In this document: positions 25,394-34,803 of the stretch, one piece after another | Numbering within the stretch: position 1 is the first letter of the stretch | How the letters are laid out: every line of letters begins with the position of its first letter | From: Brevibacterium jeotgali | Lineage (GTDB): Bacteria > Actinomycetota > Actinomycetes > Actinomycetales > Brevibacteriaceae | Direction of reading: 5' to 3' | DNA length: 64,000 bases | NCBI RefSeq assembly: GCF_900169175.1 | Contig: NZ_FXZM01000004.1 | Coordinates: 62,001 to 126,000 of the forward strand | The notes under the pieces: generated by a model | What the model was told of the DNA's origin: nothing | The model's input: only the letters and a program-made list of their open reading frames with translations | Database searches by the model: none | Translations under genes and position numbers: made by a program

Positions 25394-26605
25394 TCAGGCC
25401 GCCACGGTTCGTGCGAGCCGGGCGGAGGCGAGCTCCGTGCCTGCGACCAGAGCCTCGAGCTTGGCCAGGGCGATCTCCGGGTGCACGCGGCCGCCCAGTC
25501 CGCAGTCGGTCGATGCGACGATGCGCTCCGGTCCCACCAGCCGGGCGAAGCGCTCGACCCGCTCCGCCACCAGCTCCGGGTGCTCGACGACGTTCGTCGA
25601 GTGGGACACGATGCCGGGGATGATGTACTTGTCCTCCGGGAGGGCGACGTCCTCCCAGATCCTCCACTCATGCGCGTGCCGCGCGTTGGCCGCTTCGAAG
25701 GTGATGCCGGCGGCGTTGATCGACAGCACCTGGTCCACGATGACGGAGAACGGCAGGTCCGTCACGTGGGGACCGTGCCACGATCCCCAACACGTGTGGA
25801 CGCGGACCTGCTGAGGGTCGATCCCGCGCAGCGCATAGTTGAGCGCGTCGATGCTGAGCTGCGTGAACGCCCGGTACTCCGCCGGAGTCGGCTCCGGGTT
25901 GATCTGGTCGAAATTCTCCGCCAGCGAAGGATCGTCGATCTGCACGATGAGTCCCGCATCAGTGATCGCCAGGTACTCCTCGCGCAGCACATCGGCCCAC
26001 GCCCACACGAACTCCTCGTACGACGAGTAGTGCAGGTTCTCGACGCGTGCGGCCGATGCCGGTGAGAGGGAGTTGAGGAAGCCGCGGGACTCCTCGTACC
26101 CGGCGCGCTGCAGCCCCTTCTTGAGGTTAGTGATGTCGCGTGCGACGGCGTCATGGCCCGCGTAGGAGATCGGACCGATCGCCTGCGGGAACCCCGGCTG
26201 GCTGCCGGTGTCCGTGCCTGCGTCCGGGTCGCTGTACGCCCTGGGGAACAGATTGCGGTCGCGCCGGTCCGCGAAGCTGGTGAGGCGGATGTTCCCGGGC
26301 TCGCTGCGCTGGACCGGGAGGTTCCACAGCCCTTCGCCGGAGATCTCCAGTCCGTTCGTGCGGTTGAAGGAGTAGTGCCACCATGCGCCGTAGTCGAACT
26401 CCGAAGCCATCGCATGGCCGTACTCGCCGTCGTTCGGCTCAGTGATCCCGAGGTCCTTCTGCTTCTGCAGCAGGTCCACGACGCTTCGCGTGAGCAGCGC
26501 GTCGAACTCCTCGCGCCCCTGCGCGGTGCCCGCGGCATTCGCGGTGAGGAGCTCCGTGGTGCGTGGCAATGATCCGGCGTGTGAGGTGCGGATGGCATCG
26601 GACAT
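25394..26605 (-). CDS. Cobalamin-independent methionine synthase family protein
   Basis: A 403-residue protein corresponding to the C-terminal MetE barrel only; MetE itself is about 750 residues. It starts with SHAGSLPRT, the family's folate/substrate loop. The zinc ligands are visible as H270-x-C272 (VHTCWG), a Glu in TFEAANARH and a Cys in STDCGLGG. It should transfer a methyl group to or from a zinc-bound thiol, perhaps homocysteine. The single-domain form often uses other thiols or methyl donors. It is the last gene of a minus-strand operon with an LLM monooxygenase and a peptide-type ABC importer, which supports a role in sulfur scavenging. ATG 26605 follows AAGGAGAG. Confidence 0.82.
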   Translation of the reverse strand: MSDAIRTSHAGSLPRTTELLTANAAGTAQGREEFDALLTRSVVDLLQKQKDLGITEPNDGEYGHAMASEFDYGAWWHYSFNRTNGLEISGEGLWNLPVQRSEPGNIRLTSFADRRDRNLFPRAYSDPDAGTDTGSQPGFPQAIGPISYAGHDAVARDITNLKKGLQRAGYEESRGFLNSLSPASAARVENLHYSSYEEFVWAWADVLREEYLAITDAGLIVQIDDPSLAENFDQINPEPTPAEYRAFTQLSIDALNYALRGIDPQQVRVHTCWGSWHGPHVTDLPFSVIVDQVLSINAAGITFEAANARHAHEWRIWEDVALPEDKYIIPGIVSHSTNVVEHPELVAERVERFARLVGPERIVASTDCGLGGRVHPEIALAKLEALVAGTELASARLARTVAA

Positions 26606-26754
26606 GATTCTCTCCTTGTGTACCCGGTTACCCGGCTAGGTGTCTTGGGTGCTGACTTGAAAACATCACAGGCGGACGGTGGGGAGCGCGATGATCGTCA
26701 TGAACGGTCCTCGTGGGTCATATGCGGTCACGTGACCTCGGCCCGTGGCCCTGT

Positions 26755-27876
26755 TCAGTGATGTGCGAGGACTCGCTCGGTCGGCTGGCGCTCCTCGATC
26801 CCAGCGCGGAGGCGGGGGAGGAGGAGCTCGCCCCAGTCGTTGACGTCCCCCAGCTGGTCGAAGCCGCGGATGAGGAAGTTCTCCACCCCCAGGTCCCAGT
26901 ACTCCAGCAGAGCATCGGCCACCTGCTGGCCGGTCCCCACGTGACCGCTCGAATTGCCCTGGGGCCCCATGAGCTTCGTGATGCCGAACCACAGCCGCTC
27001 GTCGTGCACGTCGCGTACGTGGGCGAGGTGCTGCAGCCGGTCGGCGGACACCGCCGTGGTCTCCTTCGCCGCCTTGTGCTTGAGCCGCAATGAGTTGTTC
27101 TCGAGGCCAGCCTCCTTGTTCGCGCGCGCCTTCTCAAGGTAGGTGTCCGCCTTCGCCCACGCCGCCTCCTCTGTTGCGGCCACCACAGGGCGCGTGGACA
27201 GTGAGAAGGTCAGCCGGTCGTTGCCCGTGGCGGAGGCGACCTTCCGGATCGCCGCCGTCCGATCCGCCACCTGTGCCTTCGACTCACCGAAGAGCGCATA
27301 CACGTCAGCGTGCTCCCCGCCCACGCGCACCGCATCGTCAGACAGCCCGCCGAACCAGAGGGGGATGCCGTTCGGCTGCACCGGTCCGACCGAGCTGTGG
27401 GCGCCCTCCACCCGATAGTGCTGACCGGAGTAGTCGAAGGGCTCGTCGGCGCCCAGCGCCCGGCGCAGCACGTCCATGAACTCCGCGGTCCGTCCGTAGC
27501 GTTCGGGCTTGGTGGAGAAGTCGCCGTCGCGCGCCTGATCCGCGTCCGATCCGCCGGAGATGTGGTGGACCGCGACTCGTCCTCCGCCGCTGAGCTGGTC
27601 GAGCGTCGCAAGCTTGCGTGCGAGCACCGTCGGAGAGACGAACCCCGGACGATGGGCGATGAGGACTCCGAGGCGCTCGGTCGCCTGCAGGACGGCGGAC
27701 GCGACCGCGAAGCCGTCCGGCGCCGCGGACGAGTATCCGATGAGGACGCGATCGAAACCGGCGGTCTCATGGGCGCGCGCGAATTCGCGGATCCAGCCCG
27801 GGTCGACTGCGGGGCCGGTCACGGGATCGGTCTCCGATCCTCGCTGGGAGGAGATCATTCCGAGTATCTCTGCCAT
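26755..27876 (-). CDS. LLM-class flavin-dependent monooxygenase (SsuD-like)
   Basis: A 373-residue luciferase-like monooxygenase. Features are a TIM barrel, VLIAHRPGFVSPTVLARKLATLDQL, a GRVAVHHISGG strand, ERYGRTAEFMDVLRRA and GIPLWFGGLSDDAV. These are hallmarks of the SsuD/MsuD branch, which uses FMNH2 and oxygen to split the C-S bond of sulfonates. It needs a separate flavin reductase, and none is seen nearby. It lies downstream of an ABC importer in the same direction. I infer that it oxidises the imported organosulfur compound. About 149 bases separate it from the MetE-like gene. Confidence 0.83.
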   Translation of the reverse strand: MAEILGMISSQRGSETDPVTGPAVDPGWIREFARAHETAGFDRVLIGYSSAAPDGFAVASAVLQATERLGVLIAHRPGFVSPTVLARKLATLDQLSGGGRVAVHHISGGSDADQARDGDFSTKPERYGRTAEFMDVLRRALGADEPFDYSGQHYRVEGAHSSVGPVQPNGIPLWFGGLSDDAVRVGGEHADVYALFGESKAQVADRTAAIRKVASATGNDRLTFSLSTRPVVAATEEAAWAKADTYLEKARANKEAGLENNSLRLKHKAAKETTAVSADRLQHLAHVRDVHDERLWFGITKLMGPQGNSSGHVGTGQQVADALLEYWDLGVENFLIRGFDQLGDVNDWGELLLPRLRAGIEERQPTERVLAHH

Positions 27877-27941
27877 GTCGTGCTCCTTCGGTGGGGCGTT
27901 GCAGGGGGATGGTGGTTCCAGTGCGGTCGAATCGGGTGACG

Positions 27942-28748
27942 TCAGATCGTGGGGATCGCGTCGATGAGCCGACGCGTGTACGGGTGGCGAGGTGAGCCCA
28001 GCACCTCTGCGGCAGGTCCGCTCTCGACGATCTGGGCCTCATTGAGCACACTCACGCGGTCCGCGATCGCGCCCAGCGAGGACAGGTCGTGGGAGATGAT
28101 CAGGACCCCTGTGCCCGCCCGGGCGATGGTCTCGAGTGTGCGGACGACCTCGATGCGGCTCGACGCGTCGAGGGCGCTGACTGGCTCATCGCAGATCAGC
28201 AGCTTCGGACTGACGGCGGTCGCCCGCGCGATCGCCACGCGCTGCCGCTGTCCTCCGGACAGCTGCCCCGGTCGCCGGTCCCACAGCGTCTCCGCGAGTC
28301 CGACGGTCCGCAGTGCACGGGCCGCACGGTCCTCCGCCTCGGTTCGGGGGAGGGTCTCGCGGAGCCCTTCGAGCACCGACGCTCGTACGGTGAAGCGGCT
28401 GTCGAGGCTGCTGAGGGGATCCTGGAAGACGTACTGGGCGGATCCCGACCGGCGGAAGCTCTGCCACCGGCCCCGGGTGAAGGTGCTGACGTCCTGGCCG
28501 TCGACCTCGACGGACCCCGCAGCGACGGGCACGAGGCCGAGCACCGCGCGTGCGAGTGAGGTCTTGCCCGAACCGGATTCTCCGATCAGCCCCACGATCT
28601 CTCCGGGTGCCACGCGGAGGTCGATCCCGCTGAGCACCTCCCTGCTCCCGTAGCGGACGCGGAGGCCGCGGACGGAGAGTGCCGGACGTCGCTCGTGAGC
28701 CTCCGTCGTCACGCGCGCGGACTCCGGCGCGATCACTGTCGTCGTCAT
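27942..28748 (-). CDS. ABC transporter ATP-binding protein (DppF/OppF-like)
   Basis: A 268-residue ATPase: Walker A GESGSGKTS, Q-loop in QYVFQDPLSS, signature LSGGQRQRVAIARA, Walker B LLICDEPVSALD and the H-loop ISHDL. The RHPYTRRLIDAIP C-terminal stretch is typical of oligopeptide/nickel-type ATPases. It pairs with the second ATPase domain fused to the permease encoded by the overlapping upstream gene (ATGA). It acts on the cytoplasmic face of the importer. Confidence 0.9.
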   Translation of the reverse strand: MTTTVIAPESARVTTEAHERRPALSVRGLRVRYGSREVLSGIDLRVAPGEIVGLIGESGSGKTSLARAVLGLVPVAAGSVEVDGQDVSTFTRGRWQSFRRSGSAQYVFQDPLSSLDSRFTVRASVLEGLRETLPRTEAEDRAARALRTVGLAETLWDRRPGQLSGGQRQRVAIARATAVSPKLLICDEPVSALDASSRIEVVRTLETIARAGTGVLIISHDLSSLGAIADRVSVLNEAQIVESGPAAEVLGSPRHPYTRRLIDAIPTI

Positions 28749-30499
28749 AGACGGGTCGTCTCCTTCGGTGGTGCGGGGGTGTGCGTCGAACGGGATGCGT
28801 GCCGGAGAGCCTCGATCCCGAAGACCGCGTGGTCTGCGATCAGGCTCTGCGTGTAGGGGTGATGCGGGGCGTGGAGGACCTGCTCTGTGGGACCCTCCTC
28901 CACGAGGTCACCGTCGCGGAACACGTACAGGTACTCGCAGCTGTGGGCGAGCACCGCCAGATCGTGGGAGATCATGAGGACGGTGAGCGCATGCTCGCGG
29001 CGCAGCCTGCGGATGAGGTCGAGCACCTCCGCCTGCACCGTGACATCCAGTGCGGTCGTCGCCTCGTCCGCGATGAGGAGGTCCGGTTCGCCCGTCACCG
29101 CGATCGCGAGCAGGATCCGCTGCAGCATGCCGCCGGACAGCTCGTGCGGATACTGGTGGGCGACTCGCTGGACGTCGCGGAAGCCGACGTGGCGGAAGAG
29201 GTCGTCGCGGGTCGCCGCCGCGGACTTCTTGGACAGCCCGTGCGTGTGCCGCAGCACCTCGTCGACCTGCGCGCCGACGGTGAGGTGGGGCGTGATCCAG
29301 GTCGAAGGGTCCTGGAAGACCGTCCCGATCCGCCGGCCGTGGAGATCCCGCCTGCCCACAGCGTCGGGCGCGAGCTCTGCGCCGTCGAACGCGATCCTCC
29401 CGCCTGTGACGGAGACCCCGTCGGGGAGGACTCCGAGCAGCGCTCTGACCGTCATCGTCTTCCCCGAACCGGATTCGCCGAGGATGCCCACGCTCGCACC
29501 TCGGGGGACGCGCAGGCTCGCACGGCGCACCAGGTCCGTGCCCGCCTCGGTGCTGATGCAGAGGTCGTCGATCGCGACGAGTGCGTCCGCTGGGGCGGGC
29601 TGCGCAGGGACCGCTGCCGCTGCGTCGTCCGAGAGGGTCACCTCGCCGGCCCTCCCGTCGTCGGGGGCGGCCTCGGGCGCACGCGTGCCGTCGCCGAGGT
29701 CGCGGATCCGGTCGGCCAGGATGCTCACCGCCGCCACCGTGATCATGATCGCGGCGGCGGGCGCCACCGGGTTCCACGGGCGCAGAGCGAGGTACGAGAG
29801 ATCCGCGGAGAGCATTCCGCCCCACGTGGGCGTCGGGGGCTGGACGCCGACGCCCAGGAACGTCAGGCTCGCGACGACCAGGAGGCTGGCGGCCAGGACA
29901 CTGGCGGACGTGACGAGCAGGACTGGCACGATCCGCGGGATCACATGGGTCCGGATGATCCTGGGCAGGCGGACGCCGAGCAGCCTGGCGGCCTCGACGT
30001 ACTGGGTGTGCGAGATCTCCAGCACGGATGCCCGCACGACCCGGAAGAACGTGGGTGCGGCGAGGACGCCCACTGCGACCATCGCTGCGTGGATGCTGTT
30101 TCCCAGCAGTGCGCCGATCGCGACGGCGAAGGTGATGAACGGCAGGGCCATGAACGAGTCGAAGACGCGCTCGAGCACCCAGCGGACCGGCTGCGGGGAG
30201 AAGACGGCGACGACTGCGGATCCGGCTCCCAGCAGCAGTGCGATGACCACCGCCTCGGCGGCGGCCAGGACGGACAGCTGGGTGCCGGCGACCAGCCGGG
30301 ACATGATGTCGCGACCCAGGTAGTCGGTGCCCAGCCAGTGCGCGGCGGACGGCCCGGCGAGCACGTGCGAGGTGTCCTGGGCGAGCGGGTCGTGCGGGGT
30401 GATCGCGGGAGCGGCCACGGCGACCACCGACACGATGGCCAGGACCACGATCGCGACGACGGCGGTCGGGCGGGACGTCAGGGTGCGGAGCGTTCTCAT
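28745..30499 (-). CDS. Fused ABC permease (DppC-like) and ATP-binding protein (DppD-like)
   Basis: A 584-residue fusion. Residues 1-270 are a DppC-type permease with about six membrane segments, the HWLGTDYLGRDIMSR entry motif and the EAA loop (EAARLLGVRLPRIIRTHVIP). An Ala/Pro/Asp-rich linker (about 270-310) leads to a complete ATPase: Walker A GESGSGKTM, LSGGMLQRILLAIA, LLIADEATTALD and ISHDL. Such permease-ATPase fusions are known in actinobacterial peptide-type importers. It overlaps both neighbours by ATGA, so the operon is tightly coupled. Confidence 0.9.
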   Translation of the reverse strand: MRTLRTLTSRPTAVVAIVVLAIVSVVAVAAPAITPHDPLAQDTSHVLAGPSAAHWLGTDYLGRDIMSRLVAGTQLSVLAAAEAVVIALLLGAGSAVVAVFSPQPVRWVLERVFDSFMALPFITFAVAIGALLGNSIHAAMVAVGVLAAPTFFRVVRASVLEISHTQYVEAARLLGVRLPRIIRTHVIPRIVPVLLVTSASVLAASLLVVASLTFLGVGVQPPTPTWGGMLSADLSYLALRPWNPVAPAAAIMITVAAVSILADRIRDLGDGTRAPEAAPDDGRAGEVTLSDDAAAAVPAQPAPADALVAIDDLCISTEAGTDLVRRASLRVPRGASVGILGESGSGKTMTVRALLGVLPDGVSVTGGRIAFDGAELAPDAVGRRDLHGRRIGTVFQDPSTWITPHLTVGAQVDEVLRHTHGLSKKSAAATRDDLFRHVGFRDVQRVAHQYPHELSGGMLQRILLAIAVTGEPDLLIADEATTALDVTVQAEVLDLIRRLRREHALTVLMISHDLAVLAHSCEYLYVFRDGDLVEEGPTEQVLHAPHHPYTQSLIADHAVFGIEALRHASRSTHTPAPPKETTRL

Positions 30500-31536
30500 G
30501 CGGTCGTCCTCTTCGTGCGGGACCCGGCGGAGGCGGTAGTGCCGACCGCGGCGCGGGCTGCGGTGGGGGGCGTCGTGCGCACCGCGGCGCGGGCTGCGGT
30601 GCGCTCGTGGGGATTGAGCACGGTGAGCAGAAGGTCGATGACGAACGTGCTGATCAGCACGACCACGACGATCACCATGACGGAGCCGAGGACGACGGGC
30701 ATGTCACCCTGGGTCGCCCCGTTGTAGGCCATGAGTCCGAGCCCTGGCAGAGAGAAGATCTGCTCTGCGATGATCGCCCCGCCCACCAGCCGGGGGACCT
30801 GGATGCCGATCACGGACAGCGCGGGACCTGCGGCGTGCGGCAGCGCGTGGCGGAACAGCACGCGGGCGGGGGAGAGTCCCCGCAGCAGGGCGCCGCGGAT
30901 GAAGTTCGCGTCGTACGTGTGCACGAGTGCGGTCCGCAGCTGGCGCGCGATGTCCGCAGCGGCCTCGAGCGACAGTGCGATCGCCGGCAGGATGATGCAC
31001 GCCAGCCAGCCCGCGGGGTCCTGTGTGAAGGGCGTGTAGCCGCCGGTCGGCAGGATCGGGATCGCGACGCCGAACAGCAGGATGAGGAGGATCGACACGA
31101 CGAACGGCGGCAGGGTAGCCAGGGTGGAGGCGACGACCGTGACCGTCGTATCGATCCAGCTGCCGCGTCGGATCGCCGCGAGAAGACCCGCTCCGCCGCC
31201 GATGATGACCGCGATCGCCAGTGCCGCACCGGCGATCGACAGACTGACCGGCAGACGGTCGGCGATCGTCGTGGTGATCGGGATGCCGGTGAACCAGCTC
31301 TCGCCGAGGTCGCCGTGCAGCGCATCCCAGATCCACGTCCCGAACTGGACGACGAGAGGACGGTCCCGTCCGAGTTCATGGTTGAGTTCCGCGACGGCCT
31401 CGGGCGTGGCGGCCTCGCCGAGCAGCAGATCGGCCGGCTCCTGCTTCGCGAAGGCGCCCAGCAGGAACGTCACCGCCGCGGTGACGAACAGGACCGGTGC
31501 CGCTCGCAGGAGGGCCCGCAGCGCGATGCGCGTCAT
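30496..31536 (-). CDS. ABC transporter permease (DppB-like)
   Basis: A 346-residue membrane protein with about six segments. The DppB-type features are FLLGAFAKQEPADLLLG after TM1, LGRDRPLVVQFGTWI and a C-terminal EAA loop (LLRGLSPARVLFRHALPHA). The C-terminal 40 residues are a low-complexity Ala/Thr/Arg repeat (TAARAAVRT and TAARAAVGT). ATG 31536 overlaps the stop of the binding-protein gene; the longer frame to 31578 lies inside that gene. It forms the channel with the DppC half of the fused protein. Confidence 0.88.
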   Translation of the reverse strand: MTRIALRALLRAAPVLFVTAAVTFLLGAFAKQEPADLLLGEAATPEAVAELNHELGRDRPLVVQFGTWIWDALHGDLGESWFTGIPITTTIADRLPVSLSIAGAALAIAVIIGGGAGLLAAIRRGSWIDTTVTVVASTLATLPPFVVSILLILLFGVAIPILPTGGYTPFTQDPAGWLACIILPAIALSLEAAADIARQLRTALVHTYDANFIRGALLRGLSPARVLFRHALPHAAGPALSVIGIQVPRLVGGAIIAEQIFSLPGLGLMAYNGATQGDMPVVLGSVMVIVVVVLISTFVIDLLLTVLNPHERTAARAAVRTTPPTAARAAVGTTASAGSRTKRTTA

Positions 31537-33125
31537 ACCCGCACCCCCACACCCTCGAAGCGCTGAGTGTGCCGGCACGGCCTGAAGCCCGTGACCCGGT
31601 CATTCATCGCGTGCGAACGGTTCCAGTTCGCGATCCAGACATGCGGCGAGGCGCCGTCGACCGCCAGCTGCGTCGCAGCCTGGAGGCGGGGCGTGTAGTC
31701 AGGGGATTCGAGAGGCGTGCGCCGCACGGCCTCGAGAGCGGCCGTGAAGCCGTCCGGCTGCTGCTGGGAGATGTTCATCCACCCGCCTTCGTCGTAGAGC
31801 ACCTCGAGTGCCTGGACCGGCGATTCTCTGCCGGAGAACGAGTACATGAACAGGGTGTAGGCGTGCGCTGCCTTCTGACCGGCGCCGGGGGGCGCCATCT
31901 CGAGGGTCAGGTCGAAGCCGGCAGCGGCCGCCTGCGCCTGCACGGCCTCCGCGATCTTCACAGTCACGCCGCTGCCCGCGGAATCCGCATTCACGTGGAA
32001 GGTCACAGGGATCGGCGTGGTGTGGCCGGCCTCCGCCAGCAGAGCGCGCGACCGCGCTGGGTCGTGGTCCCAGTGCCGGTCCAGCGCGGACGACCAGCCC
32101 TGCACGCCACGGGTGAACGGCTGCCAGTCGGGCTCGCCGTGGCCGAAGAGGACGCTGTCGACGATCGCGTCACGGTCCACGCCGCGATTGAACGCCTCGA
32201 CCACGCGCGGATCGTCGAAGGGTGCGTGACGGTTGTTCAGCTCGATCGTGTGGACGTTGAAGCACGTGCCGGATGCGACGGTGAAGCCTTCCTGCTCGAG
32301 CGGGAGGATCTGCGAGTCCTCGATGTGTGCGATGTCGTACTGGCCGGACGACAGTCCCGCGTAGGTGACCGCCTCTGCCGGGCGGGGGACCACGCGCAGC
32401 TCATCGAGGAGGATGTCATCGGCGTTCCAGTGGGAGGGGCTGCGCGAGAGCGAGACGTGCGAGCCGGGCACGTACTGATCGACGACGAACGGTCCGGCTC
32501 CGACCGGGCGCACGTTGAGTTCGACGCCGTCGGCGATCGCCTTCGGTGAGGCGAGGTGGCCGATGAGCCCGGCGAGCAGGAGGGGCACCTGGTAGTTCAC
32601 GTCGGTGAGGTGCAGAGTGACGTCGGTGTCGGAGTCCGCGGTGATGTCGTCGATGATGACCAGCGACTGCGCGCTCGTCGCGCCGGGCAGGTCTCGGTTG
32701 CGCTCCAGCCCGGCCTTGACGGCGTCGGCATCGACCGCTGCGCCGTCGCTGTAGGTGAGGCCGGGGCGCAGGTGGAACGTCACCGAGTCGCCGGCGTCGC
32801 TGTACGTCCACGAGTGCGCGAGGTCCGGTTCGAGCTCGCCATCGGAGTTCAGACGGGTCAGGCCCGCGTAGACGAGGGACAGCACATGCACGTCGTAGCC
32901 GATGCCCTTGGCGGAGTCCCAGGTCGTCGGCAGCTGCCACCCCCAGGTGAGTGAACCGGACGGGGCGGCAGGCGTGGCTGCGGCGGCATCCGACTCGCCG
33001 GGTCGTGCCCACGCCGCTGTGAGCGCGGCACCGGCGAAAAGCGCCCCCGCCATCAGGCTGCGGCGCGGAATCCCTGGCTGCGGCGAGGGGGGTGCATCGA
33101 CTGGGCGCGTCCGTCGTGGGTTCAT
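31533..33125 (-). CDS. ABC transporter substrate-binding protein, peptide/nickel type, Tat-exported
   Basis: A 530-residue SBP family 5 protein. The signal is twin-arginine (PRRSLMAGALFAGAALTAAWA) with no lipobox Cys, so it is probably exported folded and not lipidated. The mature part carries GLTRLNSDGELEPDLAHSW, TFHLRPGLTYSDGA and FDDPRVVEAFNRGVDRDAI, the usual DppA-like framework. ATG 33125 gives the clean Tat signal, and GAGG lies upstream. It is the first gene of the six-gene minus-strand operon. The ligand is unknown; the monooxygenase downstream suggests a sulfur compound. Confidence 0.87.
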   Translation of the reverse strand: MNPRRTRPVDAPPSPQPGIPRRSLMAGALFAGAALTAAWARPGESDAAAATPAAPSGSLTWGWQLPTTWDSAKGIGYDVHVLSLVYAGLTRLNSDGELEPDLAHSWTYSDAGDSVTFHLRPGLTYSDGAAVDADAVKAGLERNRDLPGATSAQSLVIIDDITADSDTDVTLHLTDVNYQVPLLLAGLIGHLASPKAIADGVELNVRPVGAGPFVVDQYVPGSHVSLSRSPSHWNADDILLDELRVVPRPAEAVTYAGLSSGQYDIAHIEDSQILPLEQEGFTVASGTCFNVHTIELNNRHAPFDDPRVVEAFNRGVDRDAIVDSVLFGHGEPDWQPFTRGVQGWSSALDRHWDHDPARSRALLAEAGHTTPIPVTFHVNADSAGSGVTVKIAEAVQAQAAAAGFDLTLEMAPPGAGQKAAHAYTLFMYSFSGRESPVQALEVLYDEGGWMNISQQQPDGFTAALEAVRRTPLESPDYTPRLQAATQLAVDGASPHVWIANWNRSHAMNDRVTGFRPCRHTQRFEGVGVRV

Positions 33126-33362
33126 GTGTGCCTCTGACTGGTCGATCTGTGGGGTGCCCGACCGCCGGTTCACCGGGCGACGGCAGGAGTGGTTCTGAGC
33201 ACACACAGTCCCACTGCCGCCGGGCTGACCCCCGCCAGCGCTTCACGAGGCGACCTGTGGCGTCACAGAAATGCCCGAATCCGTCACATCCGTTCATGAA
33301 TTAGGTCACTCATCCGGCTGTCGCAGAGGATTGCCCGGAACGAATGAGAGAGGGCTTCAGTG

Positions 33363-34733
33363 ATGACGCACAGCACCATTCCGCCCGACTCCGCGGAGGG
33401 ATTCGCCACGCGGCAGATCCACGCAGGATTCACCTCGGGCGTCTCCCAGAACACCCTGACGGTGCCGATCTACCAGTCGGTCGCCTACGAGTTCCCGGAC
33501 TTCGCGGCAGCGCGCGACACGTTCGCGCTGACGAAGCCCGGCAACATCTACAGCCGCAACGGAAACCCGACGAATGCCGTCCTGGAACGTCGCGTCAGCG
33601 ACCTCGAGGGAGGCGCGGGAGCCGTCGCGGTGGGCTCAGGCCAGGCCGCGGTAGCGATCGCTCTGCTCACCCTCGTCGCCGCCGCGGGCCAGGGCCCCCA
33701 CCACATCGTGGCCTCGAACAAGCTCTACGGAGGCACCTCCGACCTGCTCGCCGATACATTCGCCGATCTGGGCATCGAGGTGACGTTCCTCGACCCGCTC
33801 GACTCCCACGCGTGGTCCGCTGCGCTCCGCGACACCACCCGTGCGGTGTTCCTCGAGGCGATCGGCAACCCAGTGCTCACCGTGCCGGACATCAGCGCGA
33901 TCGCGGAGGCGGCGCACGCGGCCGGTGTCCCCGTCGTCGTCGACAGCACCATGGCGACCCCAGTCCTCCTGCGGCCGATCGAGCACGGCGCGGACATCGT
34001 CGTGCATTCTGCGACGAAGTACCTGGGCGGGCACGGAGCCACGGTCGCCGGTGTGATCGTCGACGGAGGCACCTTCGACTTCACCGCACGGCCCGAACGC
34101 TGGCGGCGACTGACCCAGCCGTTCCACCGATTCGGTGGCCTCGTCTTCACCGACGAGTTCGACGGCAGTGACGGCCGCACGCCGTTCCTCGTCCTCGCCC
34201 GGGCCAAGGGAGTCCATGACTTCGGCCCGACGCTGTCGCCCAGCAGCGCCTCGCAGATCCTGCTGGGCATAGAGACGCTCGATCTGCGCGTCCGCAGGCA
34301 GACGGCGTCGGCGCTCGAGCTCGCACGGTTCCTCAGTGCACAGCCGCAGGTCGCCCGTGTCCACCATCCGGGGCTGACAGATCACCCGGAGCATGAGCTC
34401 GCCACCCGACTCAGCCCCGAGGGGCTCGGCAGCGTGTTCTCCTTCGATCTCGCCGCCCGCCCGGACGAGGTGGGACCGTTCATCGACTCCCTCGAACTCT
34501 TCACGCTCGCCGCCAACATCGGCGATGTGAGGTCCCTCGTCGTCCACCCGGCGACGATGACGCACTCGCGCCTCGACGACGCGGGGCGAGCGGATGCCGG
34601 CATCAGCTCCCTGACCGTGCGGCTGTCGATCGGACTCGAGGAGCCGGCCGATCTCAGGGACGACCTCGCGCGGGCGCTGTCCACAGTGACCGTCCTGGAT
34701 GCTCCTCGCGCTGCCGAAGACCGTTTCCGCTGA
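33363..34733 (+). CDS. metY: O-acetylhomocysteine sulfhydrylase / Cys-Met metabolism PLP enzyme (MetY-like)
   Basis: A 456-residue PLP enzyme of the cystathionine gamma-synthase family. It has ATRQIHAGF at the N-terminus, YSRNGNPTNAVLE, the PLP-phosphate loop VGSGQAAVAIAL, the Schiff-base lysine K219 in SATKYLGGHG, and a C-terminal NIGDVRSLVVHPATMTHSRL that is characteristic of O-acetyl(homo)serine sulfhydrylases. It should make homocysteine or methionine from O-acetylhomoserine plus sulfide or methanethiol. ATG 33363 is preferred to GTG 33360, with AGAGAGGG upstream. It begins a plus-strand operon with an LLM monooxygenase, a hydrolase and a BHMT-like enzyme, and is divergent from the ABC importer. 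Confidence 0.88.
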   Translation: MTHSTIPPDSAEGFATRQIHAGFTSGVSQNTLTVPIYQSVAYEFPDFAAARDTFALTKPGNIYSRNGNPTNAVLERRVSDLEGGAGAVAVGSGQAAVAIALLTLVAAAGQGPHHIVASNKLYGGTSDLLADTFADLGIEVTFLDPLDSHAWSAALRDTTRAVFLEAIGNPVLTVPDISAIAEAAHAAGVPVVVDSTMATPVLLRPIEHGADIVVHSATKYLGGHGATVAGVIVDGGTFDFTARPERWRRLTQPFHRFGGLVFTDEFDGSDGRTPFLVLARAKGVHDFGPTLSPSSASQILLGIETLDLRVRRQTASALELARFLSAQPQVARVHHPGLTDHPEHELATRLSPEGLGSVFSFDLAARPDEVGPFIDSLELFTLAANIGDVRSLVVHPATMTHSRLDDAGRADAGISSLTVRLSIGLEEPADLRDDLARALSTVTVLDAPRAAEDRFR

Positions 34734-34803
34734 CCGGCCGGCCGGTCTCTCCGGTCGGCGGTCCCACCCATCCATGCACAGCACGAGCACTTTCAGGAGA
34801 GAC

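Noticed and set aside
26666-26701. 11-codon frame upstream of the MetE-like gene
   Set aside because: Too short, with no run of regulatory codons and no hairpin directly after it.
28781-30727. 648-codon plus-strand open frame
   Set aside because: It lies antisense to the well-supported fused permease/ATPase and permease genes and has the composition of a GC-rich shadow frame, with no recognisable motif.
33126-33362. Possible SAM riboswitch or leader peptide between the divergent ABC and metY genes
   Set aside because: No SAM-I or SAM-IV core and no Cys-ending RRxHID peptide could be read on either strand. A 30-codon frame ending at the metY start has no recognisable pattern.
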